From Pteria penguin (Eukaryota; Mollusca; Bivalvia; Pterioida; Pteriidae): a stretch of DNA of 64,000 nucleotides. Both the position numbers and the translations under genes were made by a program. Shown in pieces: positions 1 through 12,300 of the stretch (the first letter of the stretch is position 1; the number at the start of each line of letters is the position of its first letter). The notes under the pieces are model-generated. The model saw only the letters and a list, made by a program, of their open reading frames with translations, searched no databases and was not told the origin of the DNA. The DNA lies in assembly GCA_035048485.1 (NCBI GenBank), contig CM068584.1:57599739-57663738 (forward strand). The letters are read 5' to 3'.

Positions 1-29
1 AATACAATTTAAAACTTCAGGTACCTGTG

Positions 30-340
30 TCTCGCTTATTGATAAAGCTAGAGGTATGAAATTTGGTAGCATAAAAGAGAATGCAAATATCTACCGACTG
101 ACAAAAGGGAATTGGCATGGTACCAAATTCCTGAAAATGACGTCATACTTTGTAAATGACGTCATAACTCCATTAATTTTCATCTTAAACACGACAACCC
201 CCTTTAAAGTGATGCTTTCAACGTCACATAAAGTTCATTAATGTTTAATGAAATGGTTTCAGCTAAAGCTCGCTTATTAAAGAAGGTAGAGATGTGAAAA
301 TTGGTAGCATGATAGGGAATGAGGGTATCTACCGACTCTT
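30..340. repeat. Diverged tandem duplication with paired TGACGTCA sites
   Basis: A block at about 30-110 is repeated, diverged, at about 266-340. Both contain a CTCGCTTATT start, a TTGGTAGCAT core and a TATCTACCGACT end. Between them are two perfect TGACGTCA palindromes (138-145 and 157-164), each inside the same AAATGACGTCATA context and 19 bp apart. The small ORF at 56-241 has no recognisable protein features, so I read this as repeat DNA. Confidence 0.55.
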
Positions 341-360
341 TACTTTGAAATTTCATCTTT

Positions 361-1340
361 CGGCTATTCATTCTCACAGACACATACTCCCGTTTAATGA
401 AAAAATTTTTCGAAATATACGACGTTTTAAGAGAATTACGTAAGATTTAATATTTTTCGATTTTCGCGTATGTAGCTTTTAGTTTTAATGGTAGATCTCT
501 CAAATTTTCACTGTTATGTTCTCTAGGTTCATATCTTTAGAACTTTCATCGGCCGATATTATCTATCTCTTTTAGTTTGGCCTCTATTTCAATTTAAAGT
601 TTTTTAAAAATTACGTAATGTTCAAAACTGTCTTATTTTTAGTCTTTTAGTTTCCAAAACATATCGAAACGATTTTCCGTAACGATTTTACTATGAAACA
701 TGTTTCCCGGTATTTGAAAGTGAGCAATTTAAAGATTTTTTTATAAAAATATCTTACTTGCGTAACTTTCAAGTATTTTTTATTCGTCGTATGAACAAAT
801 TATAAAAACAAGAGTTTGAGAAAGCATTTTGAATTCGATTTCTTAAACAAAAATCAAATTTTGGGCACTCTACTGATGAGCAACGCAATAAACATATCTT
901 CAAAAGCGCGGTCAATTTGCCTTGCTTAATACCTTGCACGACACCGCTGTGATATAGGACTTCTTCCATGGACAAGGCGCAGTAACTCGCGATTAATTCA
1001 ATCGCGATTTAAAGTGCTTTCTATAAAATAGAGTTTGAGAAAGTATTATGCATTCGAATTCTTAAACAAAAAAAACCCCAAAAAATAAAAAAACCACCCC
1101 CCCCCCCCCCCAAAAAAAAAAAAAAAAAAAAAAAAAAAAGAAAAAAAAAAGCAAATTTACATTCTACGAGCTACTGCTGAACAAGGCTATAAAGAAATCT
1201 TCTCCGAGCGTCGGCATTACACATTAGAGAAGCGCGGTGAATTTGCCTTGCTTAATACCTCGCACTGCGCCGCTGTTATACAGGACTTCAAACGTGTGTG
1301 AATTAATCGCCAGTTACAGTGCTTTACCTGTGGAATACGA
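361..1340 (+). repeat. AT-rich ACGTAA repeat, 3' portion
   Basis: This stretch matches, in reverse complement, about 8900-9560. Shared landmarks are GTTTGAGAAAGC, TCGAAACGATTTTCCGTAA, TCATCGGC and AAGCGCGGTGAATTTGCCTT. It holds several ACGTAA motifs and no convincing coding region. A C-run followed by a long A-run (about 1098-1150) is a microsatellite inside it. It is the 3' third of the long repeat whose 5' part lies at 1896-2800, 5319-6545 and (inverted) 9560-10390. Confidence 0.65.
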
Positions 1341-1400
1341 GACATTGTCAAGTCTTTCTTTTGTATATTGGGGAAAGCGGCATTACTAAAGGCCATCTCG

Positions 1401-1562
1401 AGGAGAATTGTTTATTCCAGCAGAGAGGCGATTCAAGGTCAAACATCTGTACACGCGAAATAACTTGCGTAAGTTCATCGCGAGGAGAATTGTTTATTCC
1501 AGCAGAGAAGCGATTCAAGGTCAAACATCTGTACACGCGAAATACCTTGCGTAAGTTAATAA
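1401..1562 (+). repeat. 82-bp tandem duplication
   Basis: Two copies of an 82-bp unit start at 1401 and 1483, both beginning AGGAGAATTGTTTATTCCAG and ending in TTGCGTAAGTT. They differ at only a few positions. The overlapping ORFs on both strands follow the duplication and have no family features. Confidence 0.85.
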
Positions 1563-1864
1563 ATAAACAACATAAAGCGGGCAGTAAGGACTGAAGATCT
1601 AGGTTACACGTGCAGATTGTACTAAGTGTGATTGTCCTACATGTTTCTTGTTTCAAATATATGGTCAAGAGTAGTCGATATTGTGCGATGTAGGCTTCAG
1701 TATAATGTGTATAATGTAAGTCGCCGTTACCTACAATTTCTGCAAGTAGATTGCGCAATGTGGATACCATCACTAAAGATCAGATATCTGGATCGTGAAA
1801 AAGAATTTTGTATTAGAGTGGGAGATCTCAGCTTCGCTGCTTCGACTTTAACTTGTGAAACCTA

Positions 1865-1895
1865 CTCGTTGCTTTAGCAACGAGCTCATTTCTAG
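1865..1895 (+). mobile_element. Helitron-like 3' terminus
   Basis: A perfect 9-bp stem (CTCGTTGCT, TT loop, AGCAACGAG; 1865-1884) is followed after 7 bp by CTAG and then T. Helitrons end in a short hairpin about 10 bp before CTRR and insert between A and T, and this fits. The sequence resumes at 1896 with the repeat that elsewhere begins at 5319, so a junction falls exactly after CTAG. The 5' TC end is not seen and may lie left of the window. No Rep/helicase is present. Confidence 0.5.
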
Positions 1896-2084
1896 TTATT
1901 ATTATCATTGATGCAAGTTACATCAATTTTTGTGCCAAATGCTTGTATACTATAATTTCAAATGTCTTCATATTTGATAATATATATTTGTCTTCATTAA
2001 CTGATTTGTTAATCACTTTTGCATCTGAAAATTTGGAATCTTCCATCGGAAGACCCATTTGTTATTGTGAGGTTTTTTCTTTAC

Positions 2085-2115
<31 letters not shown>

Positions 2116-2800
2116 CTAAATAGGATTTTTGACTGCAATTTTCTCAGCAACGGCTCCAGGGGCAACTTACTGTTACTTACTTTTAAAGCTAAACTTAGTA
2201 GATTTATAAGAAAAATTTTGAAAAAAAAAAAATGTTCTAAATAAAATTACGTAACCAAGTTTAGTTTTTAAATTTTCTCAAATATAACGTTCACTATTCA
2301 AGTCAAACTACTCAATTGTTCTTCGCAATCATGCACAGGTGTAATTCGTAACAACAGACTTAAATCTGATTAAATACCTATAATGGCAAAGACGCTATTT
2401 GAGTTTAAATATTTAAAGCTATTACGTCATTTTTAAACTTTTTTATTTTAAGACTAAGAACGATTCAAAGTAACAATCTAAGTGTATAAAATGAGTTTTA
2501 AAATTTTAAATTCATTTTAAGTAGAATTTAAATTTTCTCAAATAAAATGTTTATTATTTAAGCTAGACTCCTCAAACGTTCTATTTAATATTGTACAGGC
2601 GTAGATCTTGACAACCAATTTAACTCCGATTATGTAACTATTATGGTAAAGACGCGATTTTTAAACTCACCACGTAACTTTCAAACTTTTTTTAATTTTA
2701 GATCTTAGCGTTAAAACAATATTACAAAACGAGTTAGAATGTCAATTTCAGCGTGAAAGAGGGTGTTTTAATATTTTAAATCCATTTTTAAGTGAGAAAT
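1896..2800 (+). repeat. AT-rich ACGTAA repeat, 5' portion, copy 1
   Basis: Nearly identical to 5319-6222 in the same orientation over about 900 bp, with only scattered differences (for example at about 2643 against 6066). It contains CTTCCATCGGAAG, a TTA/ATT microsatellite, and two diverged internal units of about 250 bp beginning TAAATTTTCTCAAATA (near 2265 and 2528). The ORF seen in both copies is a poly-Leu artefact of the TTA repeat. Confidence 0.85.
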
Positions 2801-2829
2801 TTTTGACTGTTAGCCCTAGTGCTTCATGT

Positions 2830-3982
2830 TTTCTCTTGCAAGAAGTTTGCAATCTACAAACCTCTAAATGTACCTGGCTAGGAGAAGGGATTTATTACGG
2901 CTGTATTGACAGTGAGCGAGTTGTATTTCCGAGGTTCCAGGCCAGCAGCATACTGAACTTAACAGAGTGTACATTCATTAAAGAAGTTGTTATATTGGAC
3001 ATGGAGAACAGACATTGTGATGCTCTTGTCTCCAAAACTGAAATTTTTCTTAGTGTCAACGGTGAAGTATGTGCAAGTATGGAATAAATTACAAGGGGTG
3101 GGGGACTCATTTATATTAATTCAGAAATTCTTCTTTTGTTCAAAACATGTTGGTACATAATACTCTTAACAATTTATTTATCAGATTTATACATTTGTAA
3201 TGAGTCTCTTGCAGAATTCAGGGAGTGCAAGCACACCCTAAGAAAGATAATGGACATTACACAAACTCTGAGACATCCACTATCTCCTTTACTGTAAGTA
3301 TTACTCAAAATATTTCATTAATTTGATGAAATCATTCAAACTATTTGAAAGATACAAATCAGTAACATGTATACCATTGCTATTATTTTTCAGCCATAGC
3401 TACTGTGAGATATTATTCAACACATAATAATATACGATTCATTCACACATATAAACTATCTTTTAATGTTCAATGTTTATATAGATTTTTAAATTCAGTT
3501 CCACTCTCTTTCATGCACAACTACTTCACCCTCAGTCGTGATTATTAAAAACAGAAAGATTATGGTACAAAGCTGTAGCATAACTACAATGTAGTGCTAT
3601 TTGACATTGATACATACAAATTCCTTTTATTTGCAATTTAAATCACATTTTAATAAAACTTTCACTCTCACTGTTGCACAGCCTAAAGACCTAACACCTG
3701 GAAGAGTTAATACCCCTCTAACCCCACTGACAGCTGTAAGTATTTCAAGTTATTAAGATTATTAATTATCAATCAGCTGTAGTATATCTCCTATGTAATG
3801 TTAGTCTACACATATATCAGTTTACTGAAACAAAGAAATATATACTTTATATCTCTCATTCCTAGCACAAATACCTGGACTCGGAGATTTCAGCTGGTAG
3901 TAGTGGGCACAGCAGCGATGTGTTGCAAACCACACTACTCCAAATATCCAACAATGATAAACAAGGATTTGAAATTCTGATA
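2830..3982 (+). CDS. Spliced gene fragment, unknown family (four exons)
   Basis: Four open segments join in frame through consensus splice sites. They are an exon ending at about 3066 (GAA then GTATGT), about 3221-3294 (acceptor AATTCAG, donor GTAAGT), about 3683-3736 (CACAG to GTAAGT) and about 3867-3982 (CCTAG to GTAAAT). The first three introns are phase 0 and no stop interrupts the joined frame. The first exon contains WLGEGIYYGCIDSERVVF and KTEIFLSVNGE. The later exons are Ser/Thr/Pro-rich and look like a linker. The 5' end runs into repeat DNA at about 2800 and no later exon was found, so this may be a gene fragment captured by repeats. I do not recognise the family. Confidence 0.45.
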
Positions 3983-3989
3983 AGTAAAT

Positions 3990-5318
3990 ATTTATTTCCA
4001 TATTTTATATTCAGTTCAGTATTTTGCTTTATTTCGATTGTTTCAATAATGATACTTATTCTGGATCGTCATTTGAATTAGAACCGCTTTATGATGAAGT
4101 TGCATTGTAATTTTTTCCATTTCAGTTCTTTTTGCTTTAGTTTCAACATCCTTAGTTGGTATTTCTTCAATATTAATAATTAAATATTGTATCAACATGA
4201 GAAAGAGAAAAAATTCTGTTTGCTCACAGTATGATATCAACTTGTAGATAGTATTTAGTTCATTTCCTGCCTTGCATTTGTATATATTGCTTGCTTTTTA
4301 TCCTTTTTTATCCTACGTGCATTTATATACTGATTTACCTAGCTAGCTAGACTAACTAAATTCTCTGATATTCTCAACTAAGTAATACAGTTAAACCAAG
4401 TAATTTGGAATAGTAATTTTTTAAACTTTACGTTATCTACTATAATATAATAATCAATATTCATCTATTTCTGTATTTTCCAGTCTGTCATTTTCATTGA
4501 CCCTTTAAGGGACTATTACATTTTTTACTGCCTTGTTATGTAAAAGGCTTAGAAAAGGAAAATGACTTTCACAAATTCCTCAGAGAAGGGATTTTTATTT
4601 GGAAGATATTGAATTGGATAGTCATGCAGTTCTGTAATCATGTTTTTCTTTTTAGTGATTTATGTATTTTTCATTTTCTTTGTCTCCAGGTATATTAACT
4701 TTGGTTAGAATATGGATTTTGAATATTAATAGAATACTCAATGAAATTATACTCCAGTGACATACGCTTCGTTTGAATATTAGAAAAATAATAAAACTTT
4801 TTAAAAGAGAAATTGAAATCTAATACAAAACCAACTCCACTGAGAAAATAATTAAGAATATGAAGAAGACCAAGAAGACATGGTTTTGATAATTATTAAC
4901 TTTACTGGTACATGCTACAAACAATTGCATTAAAGTCCGTGTACTTTAAGTAAACACACATTTATCATTGTAACAAATTGTGTATTTTGTATCGAAGCTT
5001 TTTCACTTAAGTGTGTGTGTGTGTTTGTTGCATGGTGTGTAATTCACTTTTTATCTTTTCATTTTTTTAAATAAATGTGTATTTTGTGTTTCTTCGTGTG
5101 ATTGTTTGTATATCACGATAAACATTTGTTCTTTAATGTGTGTTATTCCTATTGATAGTAAACAAGGAGTTTTATACCATCATTAATTATCTCATAAAGT
5201 TAAGTGTGCTTAATCTTGTGTCAGATGGTTGTATACTATAATTTAAATTTGTTTTTTCATGTTTATTAATACATTGTATATGTTTGTTCATGTTAACTAT
5301 TTTGTATTTCAGATTTAT
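3990..5318. other. AT-rich non-coding stretch
   Basis: Only AT-rich sequence, with a short TG run near 5014-5027. I see no exon with good splice sites, no element ends and no recognisable protein. Confidence 0.5.
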
Positions 5319-5506
5319 TATTATTATCATTGATGCAAGTTACATCAATTTTTGTGCCAAATGCTTGTATACTATAATTTCAAATGTCTTCATATTTGAT
5401 AATATATATTTGTCTTCATTAACTGATTTGTTAATCACTTTTGCATCTGAAAATTTGGAATCTTCCATCGGAAGACCCATTTGTTATTGTGAGGTTTTTT
5501 CTTTAC

Positions 5507-5537
<31 letters not shown>

Positions 5538-6545
5538 CTAAATAGGATTTTTGACTGCAATTTTCTCAGCAACGGCTCCAGGGGCAACTTACTGTTACTT
5601 ACTTTTAAAGCTAAACTTAGTAGATTTATAAGAAAAATTTTGAAAAAAAAAAAATGTTCTAAATAAAATTACGTAACCAAGTTTAGTTTTTAAATTTTCT
5701 CAAATATAACGTTCACTATTCAAGTCAAACTACTCAATTGTTCTTCGCAATCATGCACAGGTGTAATTCGTAACAACAGACTTAAATCTGATTAAATACC
5801 TATAATGGCAAAGACGCTATTTGAGTTTAAATATTTAAAGCTATTACGTCATTTTTAAACTTTTTTATTTTAAGACTAAGAACGATTCAAAGTAACAATC
5901 TAAGTGTATAAAATGAGTTTTAAAATTTTAAATTCATTTTAAGTAGAATTTAAATTTTCTCAAATAAAATGTTTATTATTTAAGCTAGACTCCTCAAACG
6001 TTCTATTTAATATTGTACAGGCGTAGATCTTGACAACCAATTTAACTCCGATTATGTAACTATTACGGTAAAGACGCGATTTTTAAACTCACCACGTAAC
6101 TTTCAAACTTTTTTTAATTTTAGATCTTAGCGTTAAAACAATATTACAAAACGAGTTAGAATGTCAATTTCAGCGTGAAAGAGGGTGTTTTAATATTTTA
6201 AATCCATTTTTAAGTGAGAAATTTAAGTTTTTCAAAAATTTGGTTAGTTACGTAATTACTTCATAACTTGCTTATTTTTCGTCGTATGACCACCAAACTT
6301 TGAATCCGCACTGGAGAAAGGCTTGCTCTTTTGAATTATACTTTTAAAAATTTTGAAATATTTGCCCCCTTCCCTCTGGCGTCTGCAAACCTTATCGAGA
6401 GAGGGTCTTAAATCGCCGAAATTTCACCCCGATATTTCAATTCCATTTTCTGACAAACGGATTTATCTACAAGCTTTATATTTTTCATATAGACTTTCAA
6501 AGACATCGTTACCCGTTTAAGTAAAAAAATGAAAGTTTTAAAAAA
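5319..6545 (+). repeat. AT-rich ACGTAA repeat, copy 2
   Basis: Direct copy of 1896-2800. It continues about 320 bp further, through CTTATCGAGAGAGGGTCT and TTACCCGTTTAAGTAAAAAA, into sequence also found inverted at 9440-9780. Comparison with 8880-10390 shows that the 5' part and the part at 361-1340 belong to one element of about 1.5 kb. Confidence 0.85.
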
Positions 6546-7594
6546 CATTACATGACAGTGAGTTCAATTTTAAAATCTCCACCATACAGCGTTATTTTTA
6601 ATGCACAACAAGAGCTTTAGAATATGACGATTAAGGTCTATTCTATCTCTGGGTGCCCTTTTTGATGCAATCCCACTACTAGATTTCCTCTGGTCTTTAT
6701 TTAGTATGCATGGTGGTACGTTATCATGTGATGTACGTTGTCGGTTTTGTTGGTTCAACTTGATTGTAATAATTGTGCACGTAAATGGTAGAACCTGCAA
6801 ATCGTCCTTGATATGATATTTAAGACGGACTTTAAGAGCACTGAACGAAGTTGTTACAGACAGGATTTTTGATAGTTGGAGTCGGAGGCAATGTCGACAA
6901 AGAGTAGGTAAAATATATTAATACATTTGAAGAGAGTATATCGTGGTTATACTTGTCTGAACGCTAATGTGTGGACCAATCAGAATTATCAAAACAAAAC
7001 AAGTGAATAAGAATGTCTTGTTAACATCACTTTTTGTCCCCCGCTTTTGTGAAAGCGAGGGGACATTTAATCTCACAGAAACTTTAACCTGGGCTATAAC
7101 TTTTGATCTGTTTCAATAATGACACAAACCAACCAGCCTACAAAATCTGCATCCACTTGCACCCAGATCAACCTCAACATCATGCTGTTTCTACTTAAAC
7201 CACTACAACACCTGGTGGAGACATCTGCAGAGGAACCATAACTGAAATTGTACTTGGAATAAAGGAGAGAGATGTATCTTTTGAGACAAATTTAAATGTT
7301 TCATAACTACTAGGTTACTTTGATATTAAAAAGGTGTCAGAAAATACAAAACAACTTCAAGAGACTGGGAAACAATCGGACAACATTACGCCAGTCCTTG
7401 CGTTCATACAGTCTTTGCTGCAGACATGGCAAACTGTCCAACCAATTCCTATTTTACGTTAGTACCCAGCGGCAACCACCTACAGTGTCCCCAACAACAA
7501 CAACAGACTCTCTTAACACTATTTTCCAAGTATCAGATCGAAATAATGACGAAAGCCCCCACCAGGTACAACATTTGCCGACAATCATGACATG
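6546..7594. other. Non-coding stretch with a GC-rich hairpin
   Basis: No supported gene. At about 7036-7064 a near-perfect inverted repeat pairs GTCCCCCGCTTT with AAAGCGAGGGGAC around a TGTG loop. It could be the terminus of an unrecognised element. The remaining ORFs lack family features. Confidence 0.45.
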
Positions 7595-8072
7595 TGTAAG
7601 GTAGTGGGTTACTACGCTACCTATAGATCGTCGTTAGTCAAGGAACACCACCCCTGAATCCACCCATTTATTCACCGAAAGCTGTGCACCTGTAGTGGTC
7701 AGTGTGATCGAATGACTCTATTATTTAACTTTGATGTGAACTCTTTACCACCTCATGGTCAATAGACTGTATTATGATAGACTGTAGTAAACTCTTACTA
7801 GTTGAATTATATGTCGATAACTCTTGATATATAAACATTTGCTGTACCAGATGGCTTCGTAGAGTATGACAGCGATAAGATTTGACATGGGGATTTTGGA
7901 TATAAAGGTCCATCGGGAAATCGAATTATTTCAGACTTAAACTTGATTTCGATCATCATAGATGCCAAGTCTCCCCCTTCATAGCACACGAAGCCACCAA
8001 TGCCTTGCTGTCTCGAGGGTTTCATTCAAGATAAAAACATTTCACCGACTTGTCGATTTCGTCGCATACACA
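7595..8072 (+). mobile_element. Solo LTR (gypsy type)
   Basis: Starts TGTAAGGTAG and ends near GTCGCATACACA. It resembles the 5' LTR at 20404-21019 at both ends: a GGTAGYG...CGCTACC hairpin at the start, and TCTCCCCCTT, CACACGAAGCCA and TCGCATACACA at the end. It has no internal gag-pol, so it is a solo or degraded LTR. No target duplication is visible. The ORF at 7962-8366 overlaps its 3' end and is probably not a gene. Confidence 0.65.
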
Positions 8073-8879
8073 TTACTACCATTGCAAACAATATCCCCAG
8101 ATCAAAACCAGTGCACAGAGGCAAGCAACACAGAGAAAGATGTGGTTAGAAATCCCAGTTTCCTGAAGCTGAGCATGAAAACTATCTTAGCAGAAAAACC
8201 TTCCAACATCAATGATGCCCTTGCCTCTGTTAACTTTCCTTCAGTTCCAGTTATCGATCACAGACTAAACATATCCGAAGGCAACCATATAAGACGACCA
8301 TCGCTGCTTTTAATACTAGAAGGAAGTTTTTTTTTCGACAATTGTGCTCGTGTGGGTATGTGTTAAATAAGAATATTAATGGAAAGGTGTTTTACTCTGC
8401 TATTCAGAATAAAGGCCAAACAGAGAACAGATTTCTGCAATAAAAATGGCATCCTTTCATCCCATTTTCACCTATAGACCGTGAACAAATGTGGTCTGAT
8501 GTCAGAGCAATCGATAAAGCAAACTTGGTTTTTCATCGTTATGTCAGAAATCATTTTGACCTTCATAGCATACTTAATTAGAGATCAGATTCTGTAAAAC
8601 TGTTTCCTGTGTTAAACAAATATTGAAACAAACTAAAAACACATTAAAGACTATTATGCATGAATACAGCTATAGAAAGTAAGTGTACTACAGAATTCCT
8701 TTTCAGAAGCGTGGTGACGTAATGCGACATAGCTGGATAGAGTGTGTGTATTGAGCATTTCAATGGTCAAGTTAGCTGTATATATACAACCGAGATGACT
8801 ACTATAGTAAGGAGATAAAGAAACTCAAATTTAAGTAAAACATATATATTGTGGGATTCAATTATAATTGTCGATTAGA

Positions 8880-10390
8880 TATTCTACTGGGAAAACACAG
8901 TAACTCGCGATTATATTAAATTAATCGCAAGCCCCCCCCCCCCCCCCCCCCCCCCCCCGTGGAATATCACACACGTTTGAAGTCCTCTAGAAGAGCGGTG
9001 CTGTGCGAGGTTTTAAGGAAGGTAAATTCAACGCGCTTCTTTAATGTGTAATCCCGATGCTCGGATAAGATTAGTTTATCGCGTTCATCAAAATGTGATT
9101 TTTGTTGAAGAATTCGAATTCAAAATTCCTTCTCAAACTCTCGTTTTTATTCTTTGTTCATGATTAAGAGAATACATGAAAGTTACGCAAGTAAGACGTT
9201 TTCTTTTTTAAATCTTTAAATTGTTCACTTTCAAATACCGAGAAATATGTATCATACTAAAATCTTTACGGAAAATCGTTTCGAAATACTCTGGAAACGA
9301 TAATACTCAAAATAAAAAGAAAGTTTTGCAAATTACGTAATTATTTAAAAACTTTAAACTGAAATAGTGGCCAAACTAAAGTAGATAGATATTATCAGCC
9401 GATGAAGGTTGTAAAGATATGAACCTAGAAAAAATTTAACTAATTGTTACGTAATGTTTTTGAAAACTTTCATTTTTAATATTTTTTTACTTAAACGGGT
9501 AACGGCGTCTTTGACAATCTATAGGAAAAAATATAAAGAATGTGGATAAATCCGTTTTTCAGAAAATGGAATTGAAAAATCGGGGTGAAATTTTGGCGCT
9601 TTTAGACCCTCTCTCGATAAGGTTTGCAGGCGCTACAGGGAAGGGGCAAATATTTCGATGTTTTTGAAATTATAATTTAAAAGAATAAACCCTGCTCACG
9701 TGGTGTATGGTTTTTTCATGATCATATGACGAAAAATAAGCAAGTTATAACGCAATTACGTAACTTACCAAATTTGTGAATAATCGGCGTTAAATTGGTT
9801 GTCAGGATATACACTTGTACAACATTATAAAGAAAGTTTGAGGAGTCTAGCTTAAATAATGAACATTTTATTTGAGAAAATTTAAAACCTACTTAAAAAT
9901 GAATTTAAAATAACCTTTTTTACCCTTGTATTGACCCTCTGAATCGTTTGGAAATATTTTTTCAGCTCTAAGGCTTAAAATAAAACTTTTCTGAAATTAT
10001 GTAATAAGTTGAAAATTTTAAACTTTTATAGCGTCTTAACTACAATAGTTACCTAATTGGCGTTAATTCAGTTGTCAAGAACTACACCTGTACAACATCA
10101 AAAAGAAAATTGCAGGAGTCTAGATTGCATAATAAATGTTATACTTAAAAGAGAAAATTAAAAATTGTTACGTAATTTTATTTAAAATCTGAATTTTTGC
10201 AAAATTTTCTTTTAAATCAATCAGGTTTTGCTTTATAAGTGAGTTAGAGAGAGAGAAAATGTTGATAGTAAGCCGTTTCTGAGAAAATTGCAGTCAAAAA
10301 AGTGCTAAGAATAAAAATAATAATAACAAATGTACAGAAAAAAACTCACAACAGAAGAGTCTTCCGATGTAATCGGAAAACCCTAATAAA
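8880..10390 (-). repeat. AT-rich ACGTAA repeat, inverted full copy
   Basis: Read in reverse complement this is the most complete copy. It runs from CATCGGAAGAC (about 10380), through the two TAAATTTTCTCAAATA-type units, the TTATCGAGAGAGGGTCT block and the ACGTAA-rich part also seen at 361-1340, to about 8980. It ends beside a long C tract (about 8933-8958) and an AACTCGCGATTA motif that also occurs near 986. It is diverged from the two direct copies. No protein is encoded. Confidence 0.75.
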
Positions 10391-10784
10391 GACATGTTTA
10401 TAATGATTTGGTGGTCATGGTGGTATGGTTTTGACTAATCAGCATCACATACAAATACATAAAAGTATGAAGTCAAACATATATATAAAATATTAAACAT
10501 AAGAAAAATAAGTAAAGTATTACAATGGAGATATAGAAAGTAAATTAGAGAATAACATAAGGCATAAAAATTACTTAGATTAACTACAAAACAATTACAT
10601 TTAATTGAAAGTAATGGAACTTATGGAAACATTGTGGGCTTGCCATACCATTAATATACAAATATAATTAATCATAATAAAAAAAGGACAGACTAGAATG
10701 ATATGAATCTTTTCTACTATGGAAAGATTTTGGGTTTAGTGAAAAAAAATATGTCAGTGAATCTCAACTAAAGTCTACTTGCAG

Positions 10785-11115
10785 GGCCTTGTTTTTCCAC
10801 CACAACTGGTATCACTTTGTACAAATTATCTATATAACGACTGCAAATTTGCGGTGTCAATCTCCCCCGGAATTCATTTATTCCCTGGATTAAATCTTGT
10901 TGATTGTAAAACTTTGTATACCTCCGAATGTGGTATTTCAGTCCAGCCCATATATTTTCGATAGGGTTTAGATCTGGTGATTCGGGTGGTGTAGGCTAAT
11001 GATTGATACCATGCTGATCCATCCACTCCTTTGTAGACCTGCTTATATATTTTGGATCATAGTCTTGCATTAAACGATGATGATTTGGTAACCTCCTGTT
11101 TCCATGTCGTCATAG
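10785..11115 (-). pseudogene. Tc1/mariner transposase remnant, C-terminal part
   Basis: The reverse strand encodes the end of a Tc1/mariner DDE transposase, an enzyme that cuts and pastes transposon ends. Visible are MQDYDPKYISR (the family's QDxDPKHxS block with the second catalytic Asp), PPESPDLNPIENIW (third catalytic residue region) and a tail with LKYHIRRY. One in-frame TAG replaces the residue just before the PPESPDLN block. The N-terminal DNA-binding half and the first catalytic Asp are absent, so the copy is 5' truncated. No TIRs were found. Confidence 0.85.
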
Positions 11116-12025
11116 AAAATAAACCTAACCACCTATGTTATTTATTGATGTTGGATATTAATTATCCTTTTTTCAGGGTCGGGTTAGTCTGATCCTACTG
11201 ATTCAGGTCCTTCGAATGGGCGCCGAACTACAGCCTGTAAGAAACATGAATTTTCATCTTATTTAGCTTGAATTACTTGTATGACAATGACGAACCAGAC
11301 GATTCAAGAAGTATGGTTTGTATACCGTGGTGGAGACGAAACCAGTGAACAGCACCTCCGACGCCTAGGGAGAGCCTACTTCCCTTACTAAAATATATCA
11401 TTACATATTATGTATTGTTGAATATGTTATTAATAAGCACAATAAATCGTGTTTCCTTGTGTTGTTAATTATGACTTACCTTTTGGTAACAAGTTGTCCA
11501 ATTAGCTATGAGCAATGGTGACGAGTGTTCCTATGGTATCTCTCAAACTTTCATACGTTATGGTGAGAAGTTTAGTTGCATTTCTTTGTGAATTTGATGA
11601 AATGTTTTTGTGACGAGTTTCCATTGATATCGTAAGAAGCCGAAACTTTACACAATTTATGAAAAAAAAAATTGGTGACGATCTTACAGTGATATCGTTA
11701 AAATGTTTAGTAACGAGTAGATTTGTAGTTCACAACATTAAAATTTCAAAGTTCTGATAACATAGTTTTGATAACAAATTTTCATTTTTCTAACATTTTG
11801 GTGACAAGTTTTCATGCTGCTAAAAATTATAAGCATCATAAGTCTAGTTTTCAGTGCTTTTGTACTGACATGAAATATATACCTCAAATTTTCAGTCATC
11901 AAAATAAGTAAAGTACCCTAAAACTAATGTATAACTCTGTCCTCAGATAGGTTCTTTGGTTGACTTTCCGGTCATTCTGGTTTTTACACTGCTCTTCAAA
12001 TATTTCTATATTTTGAGAATTCTAA

Positions 12026-12300
12026 TCATTTGGCCACGAGCTTAACTGAAGAGACACAAGTTGTCGAAATGCGCATATGGTGCACTAAATTATAAGGTAT
12101 ATATGTTTTATATTTCAATAGATTCGAGTCTCTAACACCCCACCCCATGCATAATGCATGACACCAATACTGGCAAGTTGAGATTTTGCAGCCGATCCAC
12201 ACATCTTTTTCTTTATCGCCTCTATAAATTACTTGACAAAGTCTGCATTTATCTTTTTTCATTTTCAGTGATTTTCGCCCTCCTTTGTCGTCTTTTCCTT
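12026..12300 (-). pseudogene. PHD-finger-like fragment
   Basis: The reverse frame has a basic lead (KDDKGGRKSLKMKKDK) followed by a Cys/His pattern: CRLC, a gap, then WIGCKISTCQYWCHALCMG. The spacing of CxxC, WIxC, WxHxxC fits a PHD or related zinc finger, though the second knuckle is irregular. Such fingers occur at the C-terminus of several DNA transposases and in chromatin proteins. A further antisense open stretch (about 12549-12662, with HQAMRSPITKPVSAEEL) may belong to the same protein. Which protein it is cannot be decided. Confidence 0.4.

Noticed and set aside
1319..1877. Overlapping ORFs on both strands near 1.3-1.9 kb
   Set aside because: They follow the 82-bp duplication and a Helitron-like end, conflict with each other and show no protein family features.
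5284..5541. ORF with a poly-Leu end
   Set aside because: It is produced by the TTA/ATT microsatellite and occurs in both repeat copies with no conserved protein signal.
7962..8366. 134-codon ORF
   Set aside because: Its first third lies in the LTR-like repeat and no domain is recognisable; it is probably fortuitous.
11177..11236. 60-bp exon-like segment (acceptor TTTTTTCAG, donor GTAAGA, open in one frame)
   Set aside because: It is alone, with no in-phase neighbouring exon, so a chance arrangement cannot be excluded.
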